Source of the DNA: Adenophora triphylla var. japonica | Taxonomy: Eukaryota; Streptophyta; Magnoliopsida; Asterales; Campanulaceae | Direction: 5' to 3' | DNA length: 64,000 nt | Assembly (NCBI GenBank): GCA_022495995.1 | Contig: JAFEMH010002492.1 | Span: forward strand, 273,430-337,429 | Part shown: positions 53,673-64,000 of the stretch, one piece after another | Position numbering within the stretch: position 1 is the stretch's first letter | Layout: each line of letters starts with the position of its first letter | The notes under the pieces: generated by a model | What the model was told of the DNA's origin: nothing | Seen by the model: the letters and a program-made list of their open reading frames with translations, nothing else | Database searches by the model: none | Made by a program: the position numbers and the translations under genes

Positions 53673-55982
53673 ATGACCGATTTGACAGAAAACAGTGCTG
53701 GTTTGGGTAACCAGATGACTAGGGAAGAAGAGCTAGCCTATAACCAATGCCCTCCCCCATCTTCATATAACCCATTGCCAAAGACTGTCCTTTCTCAGTC
53801 TTCTCCAATACCCCAAGCTGTTAGGGTCCCGACACCCTCGCTTCCTCTGAATCCCTCCATGGGACCCTTTTCCTCCTTTCAGCCAGAGCCAAATTTCCCT
53901 ACCTTGGAATCCCAGTGCCAGTTTGACCTTTCCAATTTTGTCAACGCCTGTGAATTTGCCTACCTCTCAGACAGCTACAGCGAAGAGTCAGTCGGGAACG
54001 AGAATAGGAATGGGTGGATTTACAGTGATGATGACAGTTCAGTAGAAGGAATGGACTTGGAGCCAACGGAAGTGAAACCCGAAGGGCAAGATGAGGCAGA
54101 AAGCCACAGACCTGGAATAGGGGATGAAATCACTTCAAAGTGTGTCTGCAGCCTATGCAAAAGCTCGGAGAAGGATGAGGTAGTGTATGAGTCCTATATC
54201 CTAGAGTTCAATACCCCGTACAAGGACTTGGTAGGTGAATGGAGAGACTTGATCGAAGCCTTAGCCAAAAGAGGGAAGTGGGCTCCTCCCACCGATCTAG
54301 AACATGTAAGCGTCGCCGAAGCCAAACTCTCATCAGGAAGGGTAGACTCTATCACAGTGTTAGTAGTCACTCCTGAAACTTGGTCTGAAGAAGAATGTAT
54401 GGATGCCTTGGAAAGAGTCCTGAGTTTAGAGGCGACCCCAGTCCCCTTTATGTCCTACGATGATAATGATGTCTTCCTGGTAATCCCTAAGCCCGAGGAA
54501 GAGTCTGAGATACCCCTCATATGGCGTCAAGTATCCCGACCTGCTTTTGCCCTCATTGGTCATAAGAGCCAAGACGAAAGTTCCCACGAGAGCTACTGTA
54601 GTGACACCGATGAAGACACAGTCGAAGTGCCGGAAGGGACAATAGAGGAGTGGTTAGCCCAGAAGCCAGAAAGCCCAGAAAATATCTCTGACGGTAAGGA
54701 AAAGGAACCCGCCATGAGGTTTGACCCCGCAGAAATCCTTATTGATGATGGAATTTCCCATTTCAGAAAGTGTTTAGCCAATGTCCAAAATGCCGTCAAA
54801 AGGTTGACCCCCAGGGAAAGAAAAGACATGCTTGACAGTGATGAGGAATGTGATCCTACTCTGTTAAAGAAGTTGCTAGGTTCGGATGAGAAAGCCATTT
54901 GCCAAGCTCCAAACTCCGGAAGTGATAATTCTTGTTGCATGCTGACTTTGAAAAGTTTGAATGAGACTGTGAAAGCTTTAAACGGAGAATGTGAAAAGGT
55001 CAAAAAGCCGGTAACCTGGGACCAGATTCGGGAAGCCGCCTATGCTTCCGACAGCACCGTCAATCAGATCAATCAGCAGAATTGGCCATACGCCAGTAAG
55101 AATCCGCCTCTAACTTTGAAAGAATTAACAGAATCCTCCAGTAGGAATAATGACCAAGGAAAATCCAATGTCTATGTGATGACTCGGTCTGGACAGATGA
55201 GTATTGAGCAGCCTAAGGGTGACAAAAGGAATGCCGTCTCGGAACCAAAGACAGATAAAAGACCTTATAAGCCAGAAGCAGAAAAGCCTGACTCTGATAA
55301 GGAGGATCCAGTCCTAACTCAGTTGAAGTGTACCCAAGCCAATATCTCCTTATGGTCCCTGTTAACCTCCTCATACCCTCATAAGTTGAAACTAGAAGAA
55401 AGTTTGGCCAAGACCATGGTGCCCATAGATGTCACCCCAGATGAGGTCGTCCAAATGATTGGAAATATCCACTACGGAAACATCATTACCTTCACTGAAT
55501 TGGACCTGCCAAAGTATGGGGCTAGTCACAACGAACCTCTTTACATCACAGTCCAGTTAGAAGAGCGTCGATTGCCACGAGTACTAGTTGACGGGGGGTC
55601 TGCAATGAATGTCTTGCCAGCTAAGATGATGGATTTATTGGATTTGAAGCCACCGTACTTAAAGCCTTCTAGTCGACTATTAAGGCCTACGACTCCACCG
55701 CACGATCAGCTTTGGGGATCGTCACTCTCAAGATGTGGTTCGGAAAAAGGTCAGCTGGATGTTGATTTTCAAGTTATTGACATTCCGATTTCATTTACCG
55801 CCTTGCTGGGACGGCCTTGGATCCACCAAATAAACGGGGTAGCCTCTACTTTGCATCGAAGGCCAAATTTCGGTCGAGCGATGGAACTATCACCACCATT
55901 TATGGGGATAGTGTCACAGTCGAAGGAACCAGCACCGGGGACATCCCGATATTGGAGATCAAGCATGATGATGAAGGGTTAG
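53673..55982 (+). CDS. Element Y first ORF: unknown N-terminus plus protease
   Basis: 769 codons from MTDLTENSAGLGNQMTREEE. The first 130 residues are Pro/Ser rich; SKCVCSLCKSSEKD (about 150) is a small Cys cluster. One copy of the ~70-residue module occurs at about 195-260 (WSEEECMDALERVLSLEA). An acidic region with KPVTWDQIREAAYA and WPYASKNPPLTLKELTE follows, then QANISLWSLLTSSYPHKLKL and the protease VLVDGGSAMNVLP near residue 645. A frameshift near 55670 and its reversal near 55742 scramble about 23 residues of the protease, and a second shift near 55855 moves the rest to 55817-56581. I see no Gag capsid core. Confidence 0.8.
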   Translation: MTDLTENSAGLGNQMTREEELAYNQCPPPSSYNPLPKTVLSQSSPIPQAVRVPTPSLPLNPSMGPFSSFQPEPNFPTLESQCQFDLSNFVNACEFAYLSDSYSEESVGNENRNGWIYSDDDSSVEGMDLEPTEVKPEGQDEAESHRPGIGDEITSKCVCSLCKSSEKDEVVYESYILEFNTPYKDLVGEWRDLIEALAKRGKWAPPTDLEHVSVAEAKLSSGRVDSITVLVVTPETWSEEECMDALERVLSLEATPVPFMSYDDNDVFLVIPKPEEESEIPLIWRQVSRPAFALIGHKSQDESSHESYCSDTDEDTVEVPEGTIEEWLAQKPESPENISDGKEKEPAMRFDPAEILIDDGISHFRKCLANVQNAVKRLTPRERKDMLDSDEECDPTLLKKLLGSDEKAICQAPNSGSDNSCCMLTLKSLNETVKALNGECEKVKKPVTWDQIREAAYASDSTVNQINQQNWPYASKNPPLTLKELTESSSRNNDQGKSNVYVMTRSGQMSIEQPKGDKRNAVSEPKTDKRPYKPEAEKPDSDKEDPVLTQLKCTQANISLWSLLTSSYPHKLKLEESLAKTMVPIDVTPDEVVQMIGNIHYGNIITFTELDLPKYGASHNEPLYITVQLEERRLPRVLVDGGSAMNVLPAKMMDLLDLKPPYLKPSSRLLRPTTPPHDQLWGSSLSRCGSEKGQLDVDFQVIDIPISFTALLGRPWIHQINGVASTLHRRPNFGRAMELSPPFMGIVSQSKEPAPGTSRYWRSSMMMKG

Positions 55983-56581
55983 CATTGACCGGATTCTCCG
56001 TAGCTTCTTCCAAGGCACAAGTGTGTTGCACTGACCTCACCACTACTTATGATAAAATCCCTCCTGCCATGAGGATGATGCGAAAAATGAGCTATCTTCC
56101 GGGACTTGGATTGGGTAGAAGACTTCAAGGTCGTAACACCATCATTGATGTGAAGGAGCAGACTACCAGATATGGCTTGGGGTACAAACCGAACTCTCGG
56201 GATGCCGGAAAAGCTAAAGGCAAGAAAGGTGAAGGGGTCCAGCTCCATCCTTACAGTCTGTCTCTGACCCATTACTTTATAAAAGGAGGGACACAATATG
56301 ACGAAAGTGATCGCCAGATCTCCTTGCAGAAAACCCTTCTAGAGAACCTTGAGAAAGTTAGGGGGAAGCCAGCCAATCCCGTTCGAAGAATGTTCCTTGA
56401 TTTGCCAGGGGCTACCACTACCGTTCAGAATGAGTACGTCTTCAAAGGAAATCCGGCCAGTGTCAAAAGGTCAGCATCCGGGACAATGGACTTCTCCGCC
56501 TTTGAGTTAGCTCTTCCAAAGATCAGCCAGATAGAAGCTGCCAAAGAAGACAACAAGCTGGGGTTTGCAAGAGTTGTTTGA
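55817..56581 (+). pseudogene. Element Y protease end, G-patch and linker
   Basis: The real continuation starts near 55862. IYGDSVTVEGTSTGDIPILE ends the protease region; PPAMRMMRKMSYLPGLGLGR then RLQGRNTIID form a clear G-patch (aromatic, Gly-rich), followed by RYGLGYKPNSRD. The linker continues to 56581 where the frame breaks. Matches 48240-48480 of element X but the G-patch here is better preserved (GLGLGRRLQG versus GPGLDKRLQG). Confidence 0.8.
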
Positions 56582-59500
56582 CGAAGAAGCACAAATCCCG
56601 CACTTGATCGACTTCAGCCCGTATAATGAGATAGTTGCCGTTATTGGAGACGATGGTGAAAGTCATTTGATCCTCGCACTTTGGTGACTAAGACAGAATG
56701 CCATTGAAGAATTGGGAGACATTCTCGTGGCCGATAGCCGGGCCGACAAGAAATGATCACGGAGCTTGGATTGGTACCCCGTCCTCCTCAACCCGGTCGT
56801 GTCAAACACCCCGTTGTCTATTCGGTTAAGTCAGAATCTTGAATTCCAGCCCCTGAGAAGTCATCAGAAGGCCTCACGCCCGAGGATTATGAAAATGTAA
56901 TCGATGTCATCTTTCCCCTTATCTTGAATGAAATGACAAATCTTTCGATTATCCTCTTATTGCCAACTTAACAAATGATAAATTAACTCAAAACTTAACA
57001 ATGCTAATAATGAATCATTTGAACAAGATGCAAACACACTAAACGAACAATACATTAAAGAAATCTTTAAGCGTGTTTCGTAAAAGAGGAAAACCGGGCC
57101 CAAGCCGCGAGGAGATTTTGATAAGTGTGAACTTGGGTACTATTGAGGAACCTAAAGAGACAGCAGATTGGAAGCTTCTTCCAGTGGGGTTGAAGGGACA
57201 GATTGATTGAGCCGCTCGTAGAATACGTCGACGTGTTTGCATGGTCATACAAAGATATGCCGGGGCTAGACAGCCGATAGTAGAGCACGTAATCCCTCTA
57301 GCACCGCATGCTAAGCCAGCAAAGCAGAACCGAGAAAGATCAAGCCGGAATGGTCTCTACAAGTCAAAGAAGAAATTGAGAAGCTATCAAGGGTAGGGTT
57401 CATCGAGTTATTGAATACCCGACATGGTTGTCCCAACATCGTGACCGTAACCAAGGCCAATGGGAAGGTGCGCCGCCGTGTGGATTTCCGAGATCCGAAC
57501 AAGGCGCCCCAAAGACGACTACCCTCTCGCCAAACATAGACATCCTGGTGGACTCCACCGCCAACTACGAAGTCAAATCCTTCGTTGATGGTTTTGCGTG
57601 CTACAACCGTATCAAGATGGCCGAGGAAGACCAAGAAAAGATGCACTTCACCACACCGTGGGAACCTACCGTTATACAAGAATGCCATTCGGGCTCAAGA
57701 ATGGGGCTACTTTACCAAAGGGCACGACCGCACTTTTTCATGACATGATCCACAAGGAGATTGAGGTCTACGTAGACGACATGATAATCCACTCCAAAGG
57801 AGAAGGTGGGCGACTTTGTTGACCTACGAAAATTCTTTGAGAGGCCGAGACAAAGATTCCATGAGACTAAACCACCGCCAAATGCACCTTCGGAGTGACA
57901 AGGGGAAAAGTGCTTGGGTACATGGTCACTGAGCGAGGTATAGAAGTTGACCCCCGAAAGATCAAAGCTATCATGGATATGAGGCCACCTCAAACCAGCA
58001 TGTCAAAGCTTCATCGGTAAATTGCAAGACATTAGCCGTTTTGTCAAATCGCTGACCACTATGTGCGAGCCCATCTTCAAGCTCATGAAGAAGAATGTGG
58101 ACACTGTAATGGACCGAAGAATGCCAAGATGCCTTCAACTGCATCAAAGCATACTTAGTACATCCCCCGATCTACTATGCCCCCCACATAGACATGAAGC
58201 CTCTTACGCTTCTATCTCATCATTGGTCGCGAGACACGGCGGTTGAAATGGGGCTATGCTTGCTCAAGAGAAGAAAGACTCTCGGGTAGAAAATGCCATT
58301 TACTTTGTCACCAGAAGCTACTGGGAGTGAGCTCAATTACCAAAGATGTGAAAAGACTTGTGCAGACTCTGTCCGGGTAGTCGGCAAGTTGAAGCATTAT
58401 ATGCAAGCCCACCCCGTGAACTTGGTCTCGAAAATGGACCCCATCAAGTACATCTTTGACAAGCCTTCCCTCTCGATGCGTCTAGCGAAGTGGTCCTTCT
58501 TCTTGGCGAGAATACGACATCAACTATGTGACCGTAAAGGCCATCAAGGGTCAAGCATTGTCGAGATCACCCGGCAATTTCCCCGATAATGAAAGGCAGA
58601 GGGCCCGAACCCCAATTTCCGAGATGAAGGGATCTTTGCGATTGAGCCTCGAAAATAGATGGCAATTGCTCTTTGCCCGAGCCGCTAACAAAGAGGAAGC
58701 GGTGTAGGAATCTATTTGGTCGAATCCAGAAAGATGAGCGTACCCCATGCCCTCAAGTTGAACTTTCCCGCCACGAACAATGCCGCCGAGTATGAAGCAC
58801 ATTCTTGGTTTGGAGGCCGCCTTAGAAAGAAATGTCAAGGAGCTCGAAGTTTACGGAGACTCACTGATCATCGACCAAGTCTCCAACAAGTGGAAGACTG
58901 GTGGACCCTAATTTACAACGGTATCATGCCCGTATGGAGGAGTTGGATCGGACAGTTCGGAGAAGTGACTTTCCACTACTTGCCGAGGGAAAAGAACAGA
59001 TTCGCGAGATGCCCTAGCTACTCTAGCCTCATTGGTAGAGATCCTCTCGAAAAGCCATAAAGCCCTTGAGTGGGTAGAAGAGAAGCCCCGGCTTTACTGG
59101 ATTTGTGAAAGTGGACACACGGACCCGAGCCTATAAAAGGAACCTTGGTACAATCAGTTACCAATTCCTCAAAGACGGAGAGTCGGCTTTGAGACAAAGA
59201 AGGTAGACCGAAGAAGGTATCGGAGGCGAAGAGCTTACGAAGCCACGAAAAGGGTTGACTTCTCGTTGTGTCATTACACAGGAAGCAACCTATACTGAGA
59301 AGCCGGTATCAAGGACCACTCCTCCTTATGTGTCACCATCGCAAAGAAAAGGGAGCCGAGAGGAGTTGATGGCCGTGAAAGTCATGATAGTCCTACTGCG
59401 GTCCTCTCCAGCATGAATGCCGAGCCACGATGCAAGTGATCCTCGAGAGGCCTGGGTTACTCTTTTGCGGATCTCCATGGAGAAGCATTTACACGTTCAG

Positions 59501-60530
59501 CACGTCCGAACACTGCGACGAAATGCCGGCCCGGTTTGCCAACCTCAACCCAGCGTCTCCCACCTCATGACACATGTCTGCATGTGCAGACTCCTTGGCC
59601 GTTTACGGCAACTTGGGGCATTGACGTGATAGGGGAAAATATCCCCGGCGAGGAAACAATGGAAGGGCACGAAGTTCGTGTTGGTAGCCATTGACTACTT
59701 CCACCAAAAAAGTGGGTAGAGGCCAAGTCCTACAAGGTCCTCAGCTCGAGAAAAGTGGCCCCCGATTCATCCGAAAGAAAACATAATGTGCAGATATGGC
59801 AGGTGCTTACGCGAGATCATTTTACGATAATGGGTCACTACTTCGAAGGAAGGCTAGCGATAGGCTAGCTTGTCCCGAGTCGAGTTACTCGCCACATGAA
59901 GTCGTCCACCGTACAGACCTCGAAACCAATGGAGCCGTGGAAGTGCTAATAAGAGCACTCGAGCGGATCATCTAGGAAGATGGCCACCCGATGAGTATCG
60001 TGAATTGGCCGAAAAGCTGCACCCTAGCACTGCGGGGCTCGACGTCTGTCCAGGAAACAGCCACGAGGAGAAACTCCTTTTGCCTGCAACTTACGGGATG
60101 GAAGCAGTGTTACCGGTGGAGTTGGAAATCCCGATCATTAAGAGGTCCCTCCTGGAAAAGCTTGATGTCCAATGAAGTGGAATGGTTGCTTGTAATACGG
60201 CCGGCATGATGAGTTAGCCACCTTGACCAGAGAGAAGGCTAAAAGCCGTGGAACACACGTTGCCGAGGCTACACGGAGGCGAATGGCCGGACGTTTGATA
60301 AAAGGGTCAAGGCCGGAGATATCAAAGAGGGCGACTTAGTCTTTGAAAGTAAAGCCCCCTACCGGAAGAATGACCCCACAGGAAAATGGGAACCCGACGT
60401 CTGGATCGGCCCTTATGTGACAGTGCGAGAAAATCACCCTTTGTCGGAAGGAGGCATGATGAAGCTTGCAGAGACTTGGATATGGCAATCCCTTTGTCCC
60501 ACCCGGTCAGCACGGTGATAAACTCCTGAA
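56582..60530 (+). pseudogene. Element Y RT, RNase H and integrase, heavily frame-broken
   Basis: Recognisable pieces in changing frames: EYVDVFAWSYKDM (57215), KIKPEWSLQVKEEI (57340), FVDGFACYNRIKMAEEDQEK (57575), YVDDMIIHSKG (57768), VLGYMVTERGIEVDPRKIKA (57910), RNase H AATNNAAEYEAH (58773; reads PATNNAAEYEAH) and YLPREKN (58979), integrase core DYFXKKWVEAKSYK (59690), and the C-terminal KAGDIKEGDLVFESKAPYRK region (60308-60365). Order RT-RNase H-integrase is Ty3/gypsy. Breaks come every 50-150 bp, mostly single-base gains or losses. Confidence 0.85.
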
Positions 60531-60540
60531 GATACTATGT

Positions 60541-60661
60541 ACGATAAAAAAAAAAAAAAAAAAAAAAAAAAGTGCAAAAAGAGTAATACCCGGCTAAGTG
60601 AAAACCCCGAAAAAGAGGGCGGTCTAGAAGCGAAAGACGGGGTTGCACATATATATATATA

Positions 60662-60692
<31 letters not shown>

Positions 60693-60790
60693 GAAAAAAA
60701 ATCTTAGTGCAAAAAGAGTAATGCCCGGCTAAAAATTTGAAAACCCCAAAAGAGGGCGGTCCTAGGCAAATGAAGGCAGAAATTTGCCCA
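60541..60790 (+). promoter_or_regulatory. A-tract and stem-loop block, two copies
   Basis: Two poly-A tracts (60546-60571, 60665-60698) and an (AT)n run are each next to GTGCAAAAAGAGTAAT(A/G)CCCGGCTAA...GAAAACCCC...GAGGGCGGTC(C)TAG (60572-60635 and 60713-60770). The same motif occurs at 38038 and 38757 in the gag-only element. Confidence 0.7.
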
Positions 60791-60892
60791 CATAAAAAAT
60801 TGGTTCACGAAGGAATGAATTCTACGAAGACTGAGCCCCATAGCCTTTGCTTGTAAAAAGGGGAACGTGAAAAAGGCGGCCCATATATGGAT

Positions 60893-61070
60893 TCGGTCTA
60901 AATAATAAAAAGGACGATTAAGTTTCCATTGAAATCGTCCTAAATAATAAAAAGAATGATTAAAGCTTCCATGAAGTGCGTCTACTAAATAGTAAAGGAG
61001 CATTTCGATTTTTTCATAAAACGGGTCCCACGATCCAATAAAGACATTTGAATTTCCATGAAATGTGTCT
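60893..61070. repeat. Imperfect ~43-bp tandem repeats in element Y 3' region
   Basis: TCTAAATAATAAAAAGGACG...TTTCCATTGAAATCG recurs as TCCTAAATAATAAAAAGAAT... and more distantly as CCAATAAAGACATTTGAATTTCCATGAAATG. Three to four units. Confidence 0.65.
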
Positions 61071-61259
61071 TGATTAATTTTTAAAAAATAATATTTCTTG
61101 TTAGATTTACAGAAGTTAAAAACTTCTTGATGAGTTCAAGCACGGTCTACACTCTTAACTCTTGCTAACCTTTAACACCTAAAAAGATCTAAAATACAAC
61201 AAAATGCCTAAATAAAGCTAATGTGTTTGCAGTATTATGGCAATAAGAGGATCTTGAGA

Positions 61260-62903
61260 AAAGACTTGTCGGTCGTCATTCGTGAGTCTTCTTGGGTCTT
61301 GCTTCCCTTTTCCTCGACCTGCGTCGGAGTCTTAACTTCCTTTTCTTCTCAATAATGTCGGTATCCCTATCATCCCGACCTCTGGTATCCTCATTTGGAG
61401 CCTCTACCGGCCCGTGTGCAATGAGTGCTCTCTCTATCCTCAGGGCACCGAGTCCGCACCTCCTCCCTACGAGCCTCGGTCAGGAGCGACCTCGGACAGA
61501 TCTCTTATCACAGAACCTCCATATCTACTGGACCAAGTCACACGATTGGTTATGGCGGCTACGCCTTAGCCTTATTTCGGTCTCCTCGAGAGTCTACTCG
61601 AGTCACGGATCGGCTCCCAATAAAGCTCGGCGTCTATCACTCCCAAGATAGCACGAGTCGCTCCCGTCTCCCCTCTCGTACAGGAGTCCCAGTAGAAGCG
61701 ATGGTCAAGATGGTGCTCTTCCTTGCTCACGAAGATAGCCACGGGTGGGAAAGCGGTATGTGTCGAAGCCCTCTGAGAAGAAAGAAAGGCTGGCTGGATC
61801 TCTCGTATCGATAGCGCACCACCTCCATAGGTCCGGATGTCCTCCCGATCACTCAATGAAATCTGCTGTAAAGCCCCAAATGCTGGATACCAAGCGAGGT
61901 ATGTAGGAGGACTGACCGGCGGAGAATCACAGAACCACCAGCCGCATAAGACTCTCACGAAATACCCTCACAGTACGCAACCTCCGGTGTGGTATCCACC
62001 AACGGATGTCACGAGGTGGATAGCCTATACATCCATCGACTCCCGGCTCAGCCACCTGATTCTCTCTTCTGCCTAGGTGCACCTCTCTCAGAAATCACCC
62101 AGACTGAGTCTTGAGTGTGTGGCTTGAAGCCCCGAGCCTCTCTGCCAGTAGCGAGTCAGCGTAGCCAGGACTCCCGGACCTCGTGAAACGGTCTCCCCGA
62201 GGCCGGCATCCTATCGATCCATGAAATGTCTCTCCCAAAACCCGGCGGGACAATATCCTTCCCGGCCACCACGTCTACGACCATGTCGAAGAGGCGCTAC
62301 TATGACAGTCCCAGCTTGGACTCGGCGGTGAAAACAAGAAATAGAGAACCTACGCGAGAGAATAGAAAGCATCCATAGCCATGATGAGTAATTCGCGAAG
62401 CCATATGTCGGAGGGCCAAACACCTTGCGGGATATCGAGAAGGTCAATCCTATCCAGGTGCTACCATCATCACTCTCGGCCTCTCCCAAAGGAATCTGCG
62501 AAGAAAAGATGCAAGCTTTACCGTCATGCTGGCACGTCTCCGATCAGTGGAATAGAATATAGCCCTCAGTCGGTCTGGGACCCCCAATCAAGGCTCTGAA
62601 GTCTTCGCTGCGTTAGGACGATTTCGTTGTAAGAAAAGCGATAAACATGTCTCCGGACGTCCCGAACTTTCTTTGGCTCCTCCAACGAGATCCCAATCGG
62701 GCGGGAGATCCCTCCGAATGCCAGCAAAGACTTGATCTTATGAAGGAAGAATCAAAGCAGTCCACTTGTGATTTTAGGAAGTTATGTCTAAGCCCGAAGA
62801 TTGAAGGCCAGGATAGAAAATGGTCTCCGCTTCCCCCTTTGCAATCTACTTGAGCTTCTCCATCGCTTAAGAAGTGTTCAAAAGATGGTGCTTTTCGGTC
62901 CAA
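61260..62903 (-). pseudogene. Probable antisense additional ORF of element Y, frame-broken
   Basis: Minus-strand pieces that read like protein include HKIKSLLAFGGISRPIGISL (about 62700), VFRESYAAGGSVILRRSVLL (about 61930), REIQPAFL and, at the end near 61270-61340, a strongly basic KKRKLRLRRRSRKREARPKK. Tat elements are known to carry extra antisense ORFs after pol with transposon-protein-like domains, and the position fits. Frames shift several times, as in the pol region. The family call is inference from position and resemblance. Confidence 0.35.
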
Positions 62904-63008
62904 AATATGCTACGGGAACAATTGGGACCAAGTCTAGAGTGAAAATGAAATGATAATGGCCAAGCCTTGCTTTTATTCGGAAAATAACCGGCTCGAGACA
63001 GGCTGTTA

Positions 63009-63056
63009 GCCGCACGGCTTCATTTTGCCCTCAAGGCCATGCCGCACGGCTACATT
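63009..63056. promoter_or_regulatory. Second pair of CCGCACGGC motifs, right of the antisense ORF
   Basis: GCCGCACGGCTTCATT (63009) and GCCGCACGGCTACATT (63041) are 32 bp apart, the same spacing as the pair in the element Y LTR promoter (50565, 50597). The sequence around them is otherwise different. Confidence 0.6.
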
Positions 63057-63394
63057 AGCCCTCTGCGAAAAAATTCTGCGGCAACCAAAGATTGCTGCCC
63101 AAGGGAGTTTTCACCCCACTTTTTCAACCAAAACTGTACAAAAACATATCCGAAGCCATTCAAGCATTTATACACCATTATAAATCATTTTGGCCCGGTT
63201 TCGCCCAATTCCAAGCAAAAAAGTCGCCCAAGGCTCAGACAATATGCAAATTGAAAAAGCATGAATTAGAAAAGCAAATAAAATGTAAATACAATGTTTT
63301 CGCCCCATCGGCGCCCAAATAAAGCAAAAAATAAACAAAGTTGTGCATAAAAATTGTAAATTGTTTGTTTTTGTTCCAAATCTACTCTAGAGAC

Positions 63395-63830
63395 CTCCTA
63401 GGCCTCCGATTCTTCTTCATCTTCATCATTTGCTACTCGGCTCATAAATGCTAGCCTCCCTCATCAAGTCCTCACAGTCGCTCACGTCGGACAAATGGAC
63501 ATTATCGTGCCCGTACTCGGCCAGTTTGCTCCCGGAATGTCGGCGTTGGGTCCCCGCCCCGAGGCATGGCCTTTGGAAGAGTACTCCGAGGCCGATGAGG
63601 TAGGCATGCCCCGACGTGCCGTCTCTTGCGCCCGAGCTCCTGTGCATCATTGCCGCCTTGAAGCGCGAGCCGGCTTCCTCGAAGAGACCGGCACATGTCC
63701 TTCCAGGCCCCTATTACGCACGACCGGCCTATCGTAAGTGCGTGGAACACGAGAAAAAGAAGAGAAAAATCTCGAGAAAATCTCGAGAAAATTGCAAAAA
63801 CGAGAAAATGCGAAAGCTAAAAAGGGAATA
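63395..63830 (-). pseudogene. Possible second antisense ORF end
   Basis: On the minus strand the reading MSRVANDEDEEESEA ends in a stop near 63397; upstream in a neighbouring frame is HLSDVSDCEDLMREASIY. This looks like an acidic C-terminus broken by one shift. No family recognised; coding nature is uncertain. Confidence 0.25.
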
Positions 63831-64000
63831 AGACCCTAAGAGTACACTTACGGTGCTATCGGGCGGCAAGGTGTCTTGGGGCTCCCTAGCATCGGGGACG
63901 AGGTATCCTCATCCTCCTCGGCACTCCATGGACCACGTAGGACGGATGCGCGGGAGGGATCGGCGCGATAGGCTCATCCTCCCCATATCCACAGTGAGGA
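63831..64000. other. Right edge, still within element Y
   Basis: GC-richer sequence continuing the 63400 region; nothing further recognised before the window ends. Confidence 0.3.

Larger units (their letters stand above)
50327..64000 (+). mobile_element. Element Y: Tat/Ogre-like Ty3/gypsy element, 3' end outside window
   Basis: LTR 50327-51922, primer-like site at 51926, leader, a protease/G-patch ORF, RT-RNase H-integrase remnants, A-tract stem-loops and probable antisense ORFs. At least 13.7 kb. It is related to element X (LTR start TGTAAGTA(C/T)CCAAATC, shared leader and ORF blocks) and is inserted in its RT. Confidence 0.85.

Noticed and set aside
1..64000. tRNA, rRNA or other structural RNA genes
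   Set aside because: Only primer-binding complements of tRNA ends were seen; no cloverleaf or rRNA sequence recognised by eye.

Overview
This window is nuclear DNA of a flowering plant, almost certainly intergenic repeat-rich chromatin. The evidence is plant-type Ty1/copia elements primed by initiator tRNA-Met, very long Tat/Ogre-like Ty3/gypsy elements with a TGGCGACTC primer site, Stowaway MITEs with TA duplications, hAT MITEs with 8-bp duplications, a TRIM and a Helitron end. I found no intact cellular gene. One possible F-box-protein remnant (2661-2975) is the only hint of host coding sequence. The species cannot be named from the sequence.

Layout, left to right. 1-2620: 5' part of a minus-strand copia element with an open gag-protease-integrase frame running off the left edge. 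2621-8066: AT-rich spacer with MITEs and LTR-like debris. 8067-14188: a complete but decayed minus-strand copia element with target duplication CCCAA. 14189-16999: a MITE, SINE-like and Helitron graveyard with a Stowaway nested in a hAT element. 17000-26468: a SIRE/Maximus-like copia element whose pol has an internal deletion; its 3' LTR is split by a gag-protease-only copia element (22983-25665, duplication GAATC). 26616-26969: a complete TRIM (ATTAT). 27200-32456: MITEs, a C-rich minisatellite and a hAT element with captured sequence.

32457-64000 is one nest of Tat/Ogre-like Ty3/gypsy elements. Element X starts at 32457. Its 5' LTR is interrupted by a recent gag-only Tat element (33664-41370, duplication GGTTT, LTRs differing at 7 sites plus one 2-bp indel). 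X then carries a gag C-terminal piece, two aspartic protease domains, a G-patch and an RT, and is cut in the RT by element Y (LTR from 50327). Y runs past the right edge and carries a long leader, a protease/G-patch ORF, a heavily frame-broken RT-RNase H-integrase region, A-tract hairpins and probable antisense ORFs.

How they fit together. In the Tat nest, X and Y show protease and polymerase regions but no Gag core that I can recognise. The element nested in X has an intact Gag and no polymerase. All three share the primer-site core, which fits (but does not prove) division of labour in trans. The other main signals are: paired GC-rich near-palindromes upstream of the TATA box in most LTRs here, whatever the family; arrays of tandem, covarying hairpins in the transcribed part of the X and Y LTRs; a possible self-priming leader in the first copia element; and conserved stem-loops in the Tat leaders and tails.
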